From contig OZ251464.1 in NCBI GenBank assembly GCA_965242595.1, positions 2,604,001 through 2,668,000 of the forward strand: 64,000 nucleotides of DNA. Direction: 5' to 3'. The notes below the pieces were generated by a model, which was given only the letters and a program-made list of their open reading frames with translations, had not been told where the DNA came from and did no database searches. Shown here piece by piece: positions 46,667-54,602 of the stretch. The position numbers were made by a program, and so were the translations under genes. Numbering within the stretch: position 1 is the first letter of the stretch; each line of letters opens with the position of its first letter. Source of the DNA: SP197 sp965242595. GTDB taxonomy: Bacteria > Pseudomonadota > Alphaproteobacteria > SP197.

Positions 46667-47140
46667 TCACGAATCTTCGCTGTGATCGTTGTCGAACAGC
46701 ACGGGAACGACGAAATTGCGCTTGGTTTGCGAGTCCGCGCGCTCGAAGCGGGCGATGGCCTGCTCTGCGGAGGCGATCTGTTCCAGAACGTCGGACACCT
46801 CATAGTCCTCCATGTCCGGCATATAGTCCGCCCGCTGCTGCTCGGTCTGCAAGGCGACGAACGCCCCGGCGAACGCGCGCACATCCGCTGGGAACTCCCC
46901 CATGAGCCGCCACTGCCGATAGGCGCTCCTGGCCCGGACGTGCTCCAGGGCGCGATGGACCAGGTGCCATTCCGGGCTGCGCGCCGGACCCATGATCAGG
47001 TCGGCCGCCGTCGCCGCCAGGGCGTGGAACATGGCGTAATACGCGGTGCTGACGGCGCGGCGGAGCAGCGTCTGGGTGAGGCGCCCGTCGTCGGATTCGA
47101 CCAGGTCGCGGGCGGTCTGTATCAGGTCGTGGGGGAGCAT
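46667..47140 (-). CDS. HEPN-domain (UPF0332-like) protein
   Basis: A 157-residue helical protein from MLPHDLIQTARDLVESDDGR. It has the typical HEPN/UPF0332 helix LLRRAVSTAYYAMFHALAAT and, further on, the R-A-D-Y pattern in TEQQRADYMPDMEDYEVSDV that ends the conserved region. HEPN proteins are often RNase toxins or partners of a minimal nucleotidyltransferase antitoxin; no such partner ORF is adjacent. The start lacks a strong ribosome site and is chosen by family fit. The gene is enclosed by the two repeat copies. Confidence 0.6.
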   Translation of the reverse strand: MLPHDLIQTARDLVESDDGRLTQTLLRRAVSTAYYAMFHALAATAADLIMGPARSPEWHLVHRALEHVRARSAYRQWRLMGEFPADVRAFAGAFVALQTEQQRADYMPDMEDYEVSDVLEQIASAEQAIARFERADSQTKRNFVVPVLFDNDHSEDS

Positions 47141-47397
47141 GGGGCGATGTCCTCGGGGTCGGGGGCAGGGGCGCGGGGGCGGCGGCATGGACGCCGGCAA
47201 CATAGCACATGAGCGACCGCATGGCGCCTGGCTTGCGAGCTGGAAGCAGGCGCTGGCCTGCCGCGCGGAGGCGCCGGAACGCCAGCGCCGCCATGCCGGG
47301 CCGCGCCCGCGCCGGGCCAGCACCTGGATGGCATCTTCGACGCCTTCGGCCTGAAACACCTCGACCCCCGCCGCCGCCTTCGATGGCATCCCCCGCC
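47141..47397. other. Spacer without a supported gene
   Basis: About 257 bases upstream of the HEPN gene. Short plus-strand pieces just left of repeat copy 2 resemble the end of the hypothetical gene that precedes copy 1 (CGCCGCCGCCTTCGATGGCAT against CACCGTCGCCCTCGACGGCAC), so the duplication may have begun larger and decayed. Confidence 0.35.
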
Positions 47398-47575
47398 ACC
47401 GGTGGTCTATTGACGGATGAGGCAGACTTCCTGCCCCAAATTCCCGCTTTTTCAGGGGGAATCGGAACGATTGGCGGCACATCCCACCGCCATCCCGCCT
47501 AAGTCTCGGTATATCCTGGCAAATCCCCGTTATGTGCCGGAATGGCGGTCAGTGGCCGACCTTTCCGATTCTCTA
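47398..47575 (+). repeat. Diverged ~177-bp dispersed repeat, copy 2
   Basis: The partner of 46389-46565, in the same orientation about 1.0 kb away. It has one extra G in a G run relative to copy 1; allowing for that, it reads through as a continuous plus-strand peptide that includes PPKSRYILANPRYVPEWR. Its right end overlaps the last codons of the thermonuclease gene on the other strand. Confidence 0.75.
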
Positions 47576-48078
47576 CGCCGGAGCGGGCGCGCCTGGGGCC
47601 AGCGCATTCCTCTGCGCCAGGCTTCCGGGCGAATGAAGAGCCCGGCCCACATGCCTCTGCGAGCGTCTCTGGCCTCCTTCTCGGCTTCCAGATAGCGCAG
47701 GGTATAACGGTGATAGGCCAGGGCGTGGCCGGCTTTGACCAGCTCTTCCCCGATGTCGCGCCTGTCCGGCAGGTGGCAGATGGCGAGCAGGCGGCCGTAG
47801 CGGTCGCTCCCTTCGCCTGCGCAGGCGAGCGGGCGGCCCCGGACCAATTCTTGCAGAAAGCGGCGGCTGGCTTCGCCGCACGGGGATTCCACGCCGGCTT
47901 CGAAGCAGGTCTGGTCTATTTCGGGGGCGTCGATCCCCTGCAGCCGAACCGCCCGGCCCTGGAAGCTCAGCGTGTCTCCGTCCGGGACGAAGTCTGCCAT
48001 GAGCCCGGCAGTTTCGGCCTGTTCGGCCTGCGCCGGTGTTCCGAGCAGCAGCGCCAGGGCCGCGAGCGCCGGTTTCAT
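47530..48078 (-). CDS. Exported thermonuclease-like (SNase) protein
   Basis: A 182-residue protein. The ATG at 48078 has AAGGAGG nine bases upstream and opens a signal peptide (MKPALAALALLLGTPAQAEQ). The mature part has the staphylococcal nuclease core: FVPDGDTLSFQGRAVRLQGI, DAPEIDQTC, DRYGRLLAICHL, LVKAGHALAYHRY and ARRGMWAG, including the D-x-D-T/D-A-P-E acidic and Arg active-site positions. It should cleave nucleic acid in the periplasm or outside. The last ~15 codons (basic, RRRESERSATDRHSGT) lie in repeat copy 2 and look unlike the family, as if the original end was replaced. Confidence 0.85.
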   Translation of the reverse strand: MKPALAALALLLGTPAQAEQAETAGLMADFVPDGDTLSFQGRAVRLQGIDAPEIDQTCFEAGVESPCGEASRRFLQELVRGRPLACAGEGSDRYGRLLAICHLPDRRDIGEELVKAGHALAYHRYTLRYLEAEKEARDARRGMWAGLFIRPEAWRRGMRWPQARPLRRRESERSATDRHSGT

Positions 48079-48115
48079 CGGCCTCATCCTCCTTCGCCAC
48101 AGCATCTCTGGCGTC

Positions 48116-48757
48116 TCAGCCCGGCGCGATCCAGGGGGCGAGATGGGCGTGAATTTCCCTTTCCAGGCGCCGGGCCAGCCGCTGGGCGACGCTTTGCAGC
48201 AGTTCGAACAGGATGGTGTCGCGCTGGGCCAGCGAGTCGTCTTCCAGCGCGCTGCGCTCGGCCCGGGCGGCGGCCTGGGCGAAGCCCGCGCCGGCGGGAT
48301 CGTCCACGATGTCGATGCGCAGCGCCAGCGCGCCCTGGTAACGCTCGCCGGCCTCGACGGTGAAGAGGCCTTCCAGGCCGGATGCGGTCTCCAGCGGCGT
48401 GGCGACGAAGCGGTTTTCCGTCAGCACCACCCGCGCCCTGCCCGCCCCGCCGGCCGGGCGCAGCCGTTCCGCCGCCCAGCGCCGCATGGTGGCCGCGGGC
48501 GATACCGGCATGGCGAAGCGCAGATCGCGCCCTTCCTCGACCGTTTCCGGCGCGGCCTCTTCGAAAGCGATGGCGGAGACGGCGAGCGGGAGCGGCGGCC
48601 CTGGATCGAAGGCGATCTCTGGCCAGGCGGTCCTTGGCGCGCCTCTGGCGCAGCCGGCCAGCGCCAGGCCGGCGGCCAGCGCCAGCAGCCGGCGCCGTTC
48701 CAGGCCCGCGGCGCCTGGCGCGGCGGCGGTCAGCCCGGTTGGCGGGCCAGACACCAT
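48116..48757 (-). CDS. Putative lipoprotein of the argDF operon
   Basis: A 213-residue protein whose ATG at 48757 lies inside the 3' end of argF (28-base overlap), implying coupling. After a short basic start (GLERRR) comes the signal LLALAAGLALAGCARG with a lipobox Cys. The mature part has FRFVATP-type strands (VVLTENRFVATPLETASGLE) and a charged C-terminal helix (LLQSVAQRLARRLEREIHAH), a build seen in small envelope lipoproteins such as transport auxiliary components. Family not identified. Nothing in it suggests arginine metabolism; it may simply share the transcript. Confidence 0.6.
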   Translation of the reverse strand: MVSGPPTGLTAAAPGAAGLERRRLLALAAGLALAGCARGAPRTAWPEIAFDPGPPLPLAVSAIAFEEAAPETVEEGRDLRFAMPVSPAATMRRWAAERLRPAGGAGRARVVLTENRFVATPLETASGLEGLFTVEAGERYQGALALRIDIVDDPAGAGFAQAAARAERSALEDDSLAQRDTILFELLQSVAQRLARRLEREIHAHLAPWIAPG

Positions 48758-49659
48758 GCCAGAATCGCCTTTTGCGCATGCAGGCGGTTTTCCGCCTGGT
48801 CGAAGATCGCCGATTGGGGGCCGTCGGCGACCTCGGCGGCGACCTCCTGTCCGCGATAGAGCGGCATGCAGTGCAGGAAAATCGCCTCCGGCCGGGCCAG
48901 CGCCATGGCGGCGGCGTCGATGCGGAAGGACTCCAGGGCCGAGACATCCACCTTGCTGCGCTCGCCCTCGTCGCTCATCGATGTCCAGGTGTCGGTGGTG
49001 ACACAATCGGCCCCGGCCACCGCCTCTGCCACCGTTTCCACCATGGCGATGCGCCCGCCTTCGCCCACCGCCCGGGCCAGAACCTCGGCCGGCGGGCGGT
49101 GGCGCGGCGGGCAGGCCAGCCGGAGCGTGAAGCCGAAGCGCAGGGCGGCGTGAATCCAGGAACAGGCCATGTTGTTGCCGTCGCCGGCCCAGGCCACCTG
49201 GCGGTTGGCGACCGGGCCCAGCCGTTCTTCCAGCGTCATCACATCGGCCAGCACCTGGCAGGGATGGCTGCGATCGGTGAGGCCGTTGACGACCGGCACG
49301 CCGCTGTGGCGGGCGAGCTCCAGCATGGCCCGGTGACGGGCGGTGCGGATGACGATGGCATCGACATAGCGCGAAAGCACCCGCGCGGTGTCGGCGATGG
49401 TCTCGCCGCGCCCCAGCTGCATGTCGCCCGGGGCCAGCACCATGGTTTCGCCGCCCAGCTGCCGCATGGCGAGATCGAAGGAAACGCGGGTGCGGGTCGA
49501 AGGTTTTTCGAAGATGGCCGCCAGCACGAGATCGGCGCAGGGGCGGGGGCGCCGGCCCGCCTTCCAGGCGGCCTTCATGGCGTGGGCATGGTCCAGCATG
49601 GTGCGCAGCGTCGCCGTGTCCAGCGCGTCGATATCCAGGAAATGTCTGGGGGCGTTCAC
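48730..49659 (-). CDS. argF: Ornithine carbamoyltransferase
   Basis: A 309-residue protein. It has the carbamoyl-phosphate-binding loop FEKPSTRTRVSFDLAMRQLG, the second block SRYVDAIVIRTARHRAMLEL, VVNGLTDRSHPCQVLADVMT (the HPCQ ornithine-type motif), and the C-terminal FLHCMPLYRGQEVAAEVADG. It converts ornithine and carbamoyl phosphate to citrulline. The start overlaps the argD stop by four bases (ATGA). Confidence 0.97.
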   Translation of the reverse strand: MNAPRHFLDIDALDTATLRTMLDHAHAMKAAWKAGRRPRPCADLVLAAIFEKPSTRTRVSFDLAMRQLGGETMVLAPGDMQLGRGETIADTARVLSRYVDAIVIRTARHRAMLELARHSGVPVVNGLTDRSHPCQVLADVMTLEERLGPVANRQVAWAGDGNNMACSWIHAALRFGFTLRLACPPRHRPPAEVLARAVGEGGRIAMVETVAEAVAGADCVTTDTWTSMSDEGERSKVDVSALESFRIDAAAMALARPEAIFLHCMPLYRGQEVAAEVADGPQSAIFDQAENRLHAQKAILAWCLARQPG

Positions 49660-50828
49660 GGCGCCAGCTCCCGCCCCACGGCGTCCAGGGCGGCGGTGGC
49701 TTCCCCGATGTGGTGGTCTTCGACGATCAGCGCCGGCAACAGACGCACCACGTTGTCGGCGGCGGGGACGGTCAGGATGCGGTGGCGGTAGAGGGCGGAG
49801 ACCACTTTGCCGGCGTCGATGTGGCAGCGCAGGCCCTGCATCATGCCCAGGCCGCGGACACCGTTGAACACGGCCGGGTGCCGGGCGGCGACATGCTCCA
49901 GACCCTGGCGCAATTGTTCTCCCATCGTGACGACGCTATCGAGGAAGCCCGGGGCCAGCACGATGTCCAGCACGGCGTTGGCGGCGGCGCAGGCCAGCGG
50001 ATTGCCGCCGAAGGTGGAGCCGTGGCTGCCTGCCGTCATGGCCTGGGCCGCCTTTTCGCTGGCGAGGCAGGCGCCGATGGGCATGCCGTTGCCCAGCGCC
50101 TTGGCGATGGCCATGAGGTCTGGCGCCACGCCCGACCATTCATGTGCAAAAAGCTTTCCCGTCCGCCCCATGCCGCATTGCACCTCGTCGTAGATCAGCA
50201 GCAGGCCGAACTCGTCGGCGGCCTGGCGGCAGGTTTCCAGGAAGCGGTGGGAGACGGGGACGATGCCGCCTTCGCCCTGGACGGGTTCGATCAGGATGGC
50301 CGCGGTTTCGGGGCCGATGGCGGCGCGCAGCGCATTGTCGTCGTGCAGCGGGATGTGATCGAAGCCGGGGGCGGGGGGGCCGAAGCCTTCGAGATGGCGG
50401 GGCTGGCCGGCGGCCGCCAGGGTGGCCAGGGTGCGGCCGTGGAAGGCGCCGTGGAAGGCGATGGTGCGGTGGCGCTGGGGCTGGCCGCGTGCCCAGTGAT
50501 AGCGGCGCGCGGTTTTGAGGGCGCATTCGATGGCTTCGGCGCCGGAATTGGCGAAGAAGACGGTGGCGGCGAAGGTGGCGGCGACGAGGCGCCTGGCGAG
50601 GCGTTCCTGTGCGGGGATGCGGTAGAGATTGGAGGTGTGCCAGAGGCGTGCGGCCTGCTGGGCGAGGGCGGCGGCGAGATGGGGGTGGGCGTGGCCGAGG
50701 GCGGCGACGGCGATGCCGCCGCCGAAATCGAGATAGCGCTCGCCCGCCTCCGTGAAGAGGCAGGGCCCTTCGCCCCGCACGAAAGCCAGGTCGGCGCGGG
50801 CGTAGGTCGGCATGACCGCTGCGATCAC
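49656..50828 (-). CDS. argD: Acetylornithine aminotransferase
   Basis: A 390-residue class-III aminotransferase. The GTG start at 50828 is chosen because GGGAGG lies six bases upstream and M-I-A-A-V-M-P-T-Y-A-R-A-D is the usual alphaproteobacterial ArgD start; an ATG 15 bases later is the alternative. The PLP site is seen in FFANSGAEAIECALKTARRY, IYDEVQCGMGRTGKLFAHEW and the lysine in DLMAIAKALGNGMPIGACLA. It acts in arginine synthesis and often also as DapC in lysine synthesis. First gene of argD-argF-lipoprotein. Confidence 0.95.
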   Translation of the reverse strand: MIAAVMPTYARADLAFVRGEGPCLFTEAGERYLDFGGGIAVAALGHAHPHLAAALAQQAARLWHTSNLYRIPAQERLARRLVAATFAATVFFANSGAEAIECALKTARRYHWARGQPQRHRTIAFHGAFHGRTLATLAAAGQPRHLEGFGPPAPGFDHIPLHDDNALRAAIGPETAAILIEPVQGEGGIVPVSHRFLETCRQAADEFGLLLIYDEVQCGMGRTGKLFAHEWSGVAPDLMAIAKALGNGMPIGACLASEKAAQAMTAGSHGSTFGGNPLACAAANAVLDIVLAPGFLDSVVTMGEQLRQGLEHVAARHPAVFNGVRGLGMMQGLRCHIDAGKVVSALYRHRILTVPAADNVVRLLPALIVEDHHIGEATAALDAVGRELAP

Positions 50829-51046
50829 CGCGCACCTCCCGCGACGCTGTTGCAGCAAGGGGCACCGCATGGGCGCCCGGCAACGGCAAAGCCCGGCGAC
50901 CTTCCGCCCGCCGGGCGGCGGCCACTATCGGCGCGGCGGCGGTGGCTGTCAATGCGGTGGGGGCGCCGATGTGTCGGGCAGTGCTTGTTTCCGGCGCCGG
51001 CTTGCTGGACCTTCGCTTTCGAGCGGGTGGTCGCGGTGGAGGGGAT

Positions 51047-52063
51047 ATGAGCGGGGCGGTTGGCTTTGCCTGGCCTTTGCGCTGCATCGTTCTTGTTCTC
51101 GCCTGGCTTTCGAGCGCCGGCTGCGCGCCGGGGGTGCCGCCCGCCGGGCCGTCCCCGGGCGCTCCCGCCTGGGGCGAGGATGCGCTGGTGGCAGGCGATG
51201 GGGCCAGGCTTGCGCTGCGTTTCTGGCCCGCCAGCGGCGAGACCCGGGCGGTGATTCTGGCCCTGCATGGCTTCAACGATTACGGCAACGCCTTCGCGCT
51301 GCCGGCGGCGGTGTGGGCCGAGCGCGGGATCGCCACCTATGCCTACGATCAGCGCGGCTTCGGCGCCAGCGGCACTGCCGGGCTGTGGCCGGGCAGCGAG
51401 AAGCTGGCAGGCGATGCCCGCATGGCGGCGGCCCTGGTGGCAGAGCGCCATTCCGGCCTGCCGCTGGTGCTGCTGGGGGACAGCATGGGCGGGGCGGTGG
51501 CGGTGCTGGCGGTGAGCGGCGACGAGATGGGGCCGCCGCTGGCCGGGCTGGTGCTGGTGGCGCCGGCGGTGTGGGGCCAGGACAGCATGCCCTGGAGCTA
51601 TCGGGCGGCGCTGTGGCTGGTGGCCCAGATCGCGCCCTGGGCCAGATTTTCGGGCAGCGGCCTGGATATCCGCCCCTCCGACAACCAGGCCATGTTGCAG
51701 GCGCTGGCGGAGGATCCGCTGGCGATCAAGCAGAGCAGGGCCGATACCCTGCTGGGCCTGGTGCGGCTGATGGACAGGGCCTTTGCCGCCGCGCCGCGGG
51801 TTGGGCTTCCCACCCTGATCGCCTATGGCGGGCGCGATGCCATCGTGCCGGCGGAGCCGGTGGCGCGCTTTGCCATGCGGCTGGCGGGGCCGGTGGCACT
51901 GGCATTCTATCCGCATGGCTACCATATGCTGCTGCGCGACCTGGCGGGCGCGGTGCCGGCGGGCGAGATCGCCGCCTTTGTGCTGGACCCAACGGCGCCG
52001 CTGCCGACTGGGCGTGCCATTGCTCCCGACGCGCTGCCGGGGCTGGCCAGCGGCGGTGGATGA
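51047..52063 (+). CDS. Lipoprotein alpha/beta hydrolase (serine aminopeptidase S33 / monoacylglycerol-lipase-like)
   Basis: A 338-residue protein. The ATG at 51047 follows GGTGGAGGGG and gives a lipoprotein signal, LVLAWLSSAGCAPG. The hydrolase core has VILALHGFNDYGNAF (oxyanion region), YDQRGFGASG, the nucleophile elbow LLGDSMGGAVAV, Asp in AYGGRDAIVP and His in PHGYHMLLRDL. Such enzymes hydrolyse monoacylglycerols or lysophospholipids. It is followed by the lipid-trafficking genes mlaA and mlaC, so an envelope-lipid role is attractive but inferred. Confidence 0.85.
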   Translation: MSGAVGFAWPLRCIVLVLAWLSSAGCAPGVPPAGPSPGAPAWGEDALVAGDGARLALRFWPASGETRAVILALHGFNDYGNAFALPAAVWAERGIATYAYDQRGFGASGTAGLWPGSEKLAGDARMAAALVAERHSGLPLVLLGDSMGGAVAVLAVSGDEMGPPLAGLVLVAPAVWGQDSMPWSYRAALWLVAQIAPWARFSGSGLDIRPSDNQAMLQALAEDPLAIKQSRADTLLGLVRLMDRAFAAAPRVGLPTLIAYGGRDAIVPAEPVARFAMRLAGPVALAFYPHGYHMLLRDLAGAVPAGEIAAFVLDPTAPLPTGRAIAPDALPGLASGGG

Positions 52064-52157
52064 CGGGCGGTGGCGGTGGACGCGGCGGCTGGCGTCATGC
52101 TACCACAGGCGCGTTTCCGGCTGTGTGGCAGCACCCTGCGCAAGGAGAGGTTTGAGG

Positions 52158-52988
52158 ATGGGAATCGGTCGCAACACGGTCGCCGGCGGCGCGGGCCGCT
52201 TTGCCATCTGGATGCTGCTGGCAGCGGTGCTGGCGGGCTGTGCCTCGGCGCCGGACGAGCCGCTGGAGCGGGCGGCCTGGATCGAGGCCAACGACCCGGC
52301 CGAGCCTTTGAACCGCCACATCTTCGCCTTCGACATGGCGCTGCTCGACATCGTGGTGAAGCCGATGGCCGAGCTTTACGACGCCATTCCGGCGATCTAC
52401 CGCCAGGGGATGCGCAATGTGCTGGACAACCTGCAGATGCCGACCACAGCGCTGAACAGCAGCCTGCAAGGCGATTGGGACAACGCCTTTGCCGCCGGCA
52501 GCTCGTTTTTCATCAACAGCACGGCCGGCCTGGGCGGTGTTTTCGACATCCCCGGCAGCTTCGGCGACAAGCCGCGCCATGAGGATTTCGGGCAGACCCT
52601 GGCGGTCTGGGGCCTGGGCGAAGGGCCTTATGTGGTGCTGCCGCTGGCCGGACCCTCCACCCTGCGCGACACCGTGGGCCTGGGGGTGGATATGATGACC
52701 GCGCCGCTTTCCTATCTGCTGCCGCCGGGCTGGGGCTATGTCGGCGACGGTGTGGAGGCGGTGCAGAGTTATAGCGACAGCGGTGAGGAGATCGAGGAGC
52801 TGCGCCGCAGCTCGCTGGATTTTTATGCCGCCACCCGCAGCTTTTACCGCCAGAGTCGCGAGCGCGAGATCGCCAATGGTGAAAACGATATCCTTGCCTT
52901 CGAGCTGATGGACGGCGATCCGCTGCTGTTCGACACGCTGGGGGCGGACACTTTGGGCATTAAGATGCCCGGCGGCGAAGGCGGCTGA
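52158..52988 (+). CDS. mlaA: MlaA (VacJ) family phospholipid-trafficking lipoprotein
   Basis: A 276-residue protein. The ATG at 52158 follows AAGGAGAGG and opens a lipoprotein signal ending LLAAVLAGCASAP. The MlaA core is clear: DPAEPLNRHIFAFDMALLDI, NVLDNLQMPTTALNSSLQGD, SFFINSTAGLGGVFDIPGSF, EDFGQTLAVWGLGEGPYVVL and PLAGPSTLRDTVGL. MlaA sits in the outer membrane and removes mislocalised phospholipids from the outer leaflet. mlaC follows six bases later; mlaFEDB are not in the window. Confidence 0.95.
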   Translation: MGIGRNTVAGGAGRFAIWMLLAAVLAGCASAPDEPLERAAWIEANDPAEPLNRHIFAFDMALLDIVVKPMAELYDAIPAIYRQGMRNVLDNLQMPTTALNSSLQGDWDNAFAAGSSFFINSTAGLGGVFDIPGSFGDKPRHEDFGQTLAVWGLGEGPYVVLPLAGPSTLRDTVGLGVDMMTAPLSYLLPPGWGYVGDGVEAVQSYSDSGEEIEELRRSSLDFYAATRSFYRQSREREIANGENDILAFELMDGDPLLFDTLGADTLGIKMPGGEGG

Positions 52989-52994
52989 GCGACG

Positions 52995-53720
52995 ATGGCG
53001 CGCACCCTGCCGGCGGTGCGGTGGCCGGGCCGGTGGCGCGGGCATTGGTGGCGCCTGGCGGGTCTGACGGGGGGTGGCCTTTCATGGCGCCTGCCACGCC
53101 TCGCTGGAGTCGCGGGGCTGGCGGTCTTGCTGGCGGCGGCACCGGGGCGAGCCGGTATCGAGGAGGATGCTTCGGCCTTTGTCGAGGAGCGCGGCCTGGC
53201 GCTGCTGGACATCGTGAGCCAGCCTCGCGGCGAGGAGCGCCGGGCCGCCTTCGATGCCTGGCTGACGGAAACGCTGGCTCTCGATATCGTCGCCCTGCTG
53301 GCGTTGGGGCCTTACCGCGCCAGCGCCTCGCCGGAGGAACTGGCGGCCTATCTGCCCGCTGTGCGGCGCTATGTGGTGGCGGTTTATGACCACCGCTTCG
53401 ACGCTTTTTCCGGCTATGGGTTCCGCGTCTTGCGGGCGCGGGGGCTGGGTGAGGCCGATGCCCAGGTGCGGGCACGGGCGACGGGGCCGGAGGGTGGGGC
53501 GCATATCGTCGATTTCCGCCTGCGCCGGGGCGAGGGCGGCTTTCGCGTGCTGGATGTTGCCATCGACGGCCTGTCGATGCTGAAGACGCAGCGCGACGAG
53601 TTCGCCGCCGTGATCCGCCAGAACGGCATCGCCGGCCTGACCTCCAGCCTGGATGAGATGGCGCGCCGGGCGGTGGACGAAGACACAGGCGAGGATGCGG
53701 ACGAGGCTGGCGGGGATTAG
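52995..53720 (+). CDS. mlaC: MlaC-like periplasmic phospholipid-binding protein
   Basis: A 241-residue protein of the Ttg2D/MlaC family. A long basic N-terminus precedes the hydrophobic signal LAGVAGLAVLLAAAPGRAGI. The mature domain has AFDAWLTETLALDIVALLAL, ELAAYLPAVRRYVVAVYDHR, the DFRLRRGEGGFRVLDVAIDG strand pair and SMLKTQRDEFAAVIRQNGIA, which match the family's lipid-binding core. It carries phospholipid between MlaA and the inner-membrane MlaFEDB complex. The C-terminus is unusually acidic (DEDTGEDADEAGGD). Confidence 0.9.
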   Translation: MARTLPAVRWPGRWRGHWWRLAGLTGGGLSWRLPRLAGVAGLAVLLAAAPGRAGIEEDASAFVEERGLALLDIVSQPRGEERRAAFDAWLTETLALDIVALLALGPYRASASPEELAAYLPAVRRYVVAVYDHRFDAFSGYGFRVLRARGLGEADAQVRARATGPEGGAHIVDFRLRRGEGGFRVLDVAIDGLSMLKTQRDEFAAVIRQNGIAGLTSSLDEMARRAVDEDTGEDADEAGGD

Positions 53721-53756
53721 CCGCGGCGGGCGGCAGTGCGCGAAAGGGGGGACGGC

Positions 53757-54545
53757 ATGGAACGGGTGGTGGAAGCGGGCGGTGTGACGCTGCGTTGCCG
53801 CAGCGAGGGCGTCGGCCCCGATCTGCTGCTGGTCCACGGCGTCGGCGGTGACCTGGAGGCCTGGGACGGCGTGGTGGCGGCGCTGAAGGGCGCCTTTCGC
53901 ACCATTCGCTTCGACCTGCGCGGCCATGGGCGTTCGGCCAAGCCGGCCGGGCCTTACCGGCTGGACGATTTCGTCGCCGACACCCTGGCGGTGATGGATG
54001 CCTTCGGCGTCGCCCGCTGCCATCTTGCCGGCCATTCGCTGGGCGGGCTGATCGCCCAGGGGATGGCGCTTTCCCATCCCGGCCGGATCGACCGCCTGGT
54101 GCTGCTTTCCACCGTGGCCGGGCGCAACCGGGAGGAGCGCCAGGCGGTGGCAAAGCGGCTGGCGACGGTGGCCGACGGCGCGCCTGGCGACCATTTCGAG
54201 CGTTCCCTGCCGCGCTGGTTCAGCGAGGACTTTCTGGCCGCCAACCCGGAGCGAATCGCCGAACTGGCAGCGCGCAACCGGGCCAACGACAGCGCCGCCT
54301 ATGCCGCCGCCTATCGGGTGCTGGCCACCACCGACCTCGCCCCGCGCCTTGGCGCCATCCGCGCGCCGACTCTGATTGCCACCGGCGACGGCGATATCGG
54401 TTCCAACCCGCGCATGGCAAGGCTGATGCACGAGGCCATCGCCGGCTCTTCGCTGCACATTTTCGGGCGGCTGCGCCATGCCGTGCTGGAGGAGGCGCCG
54501 GGGCGGGTGGCGGCGCTGCTGGCGGCGTTTTTGCGGGAGGGGTAG
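53757..54545 (+). CDS. Alpha/beta hydrolase
   Basis: A 262-residue cytosolic hydrolase with AAGGGGGG before the ATG. Motifs are LLLVHGVGGDLEAWDGVVAA, FDLRGHGRSAKPAGPY, the nucleophile elbow LAGHSLGGLIAQGMAL, Asp in LIATGDGDIGSN and His in FGRLRHAVLEEAPG. The overall form is that of the 3-oxoadipate enol-lactonase/haloperoxidase subgroup, but without pathway neighbours the substrate is open. It is 36 bases after mlaC and probably in its transcript. Confidence 0.85.
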   Translation: MERVVEAGGVTLRCRSEGVGPDLLLVHGVGGDLEAWDGVVAALKGAFRTIRFDLRGHGRSAKPAGPYRLDDFVADTLAVMDAFGVARCHLAGHSLGGLIAQGMALSHPGRIDRLVLLSTVAGRNREERQAVAKRLATVADGAPGDHFERSLPRWFSEDFLAANPERIAELAARNRANDSAAYAAAYRVLATTDLAPRLGAIRAPTLIATGDGDIGSNPRMARLMHEAIAGSSLHIFGRLRHAVLEEAPGRVAALLAAFLREG

Positions 54546-54602
54546 GCGCGCGTGGGGCGGTGCGTGTTGCTGTGAGTGAGTGACGAGAAAAACCGTTTTC
54601 AT

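Noticed and set aside
46389..47575. Insertion sequence or composite transposon formed by the two repeats
   Set aside because: No transposase frame, no terminal inverted repeats and no target-site duplication could be seen; the copies look like diverged gene fragments.
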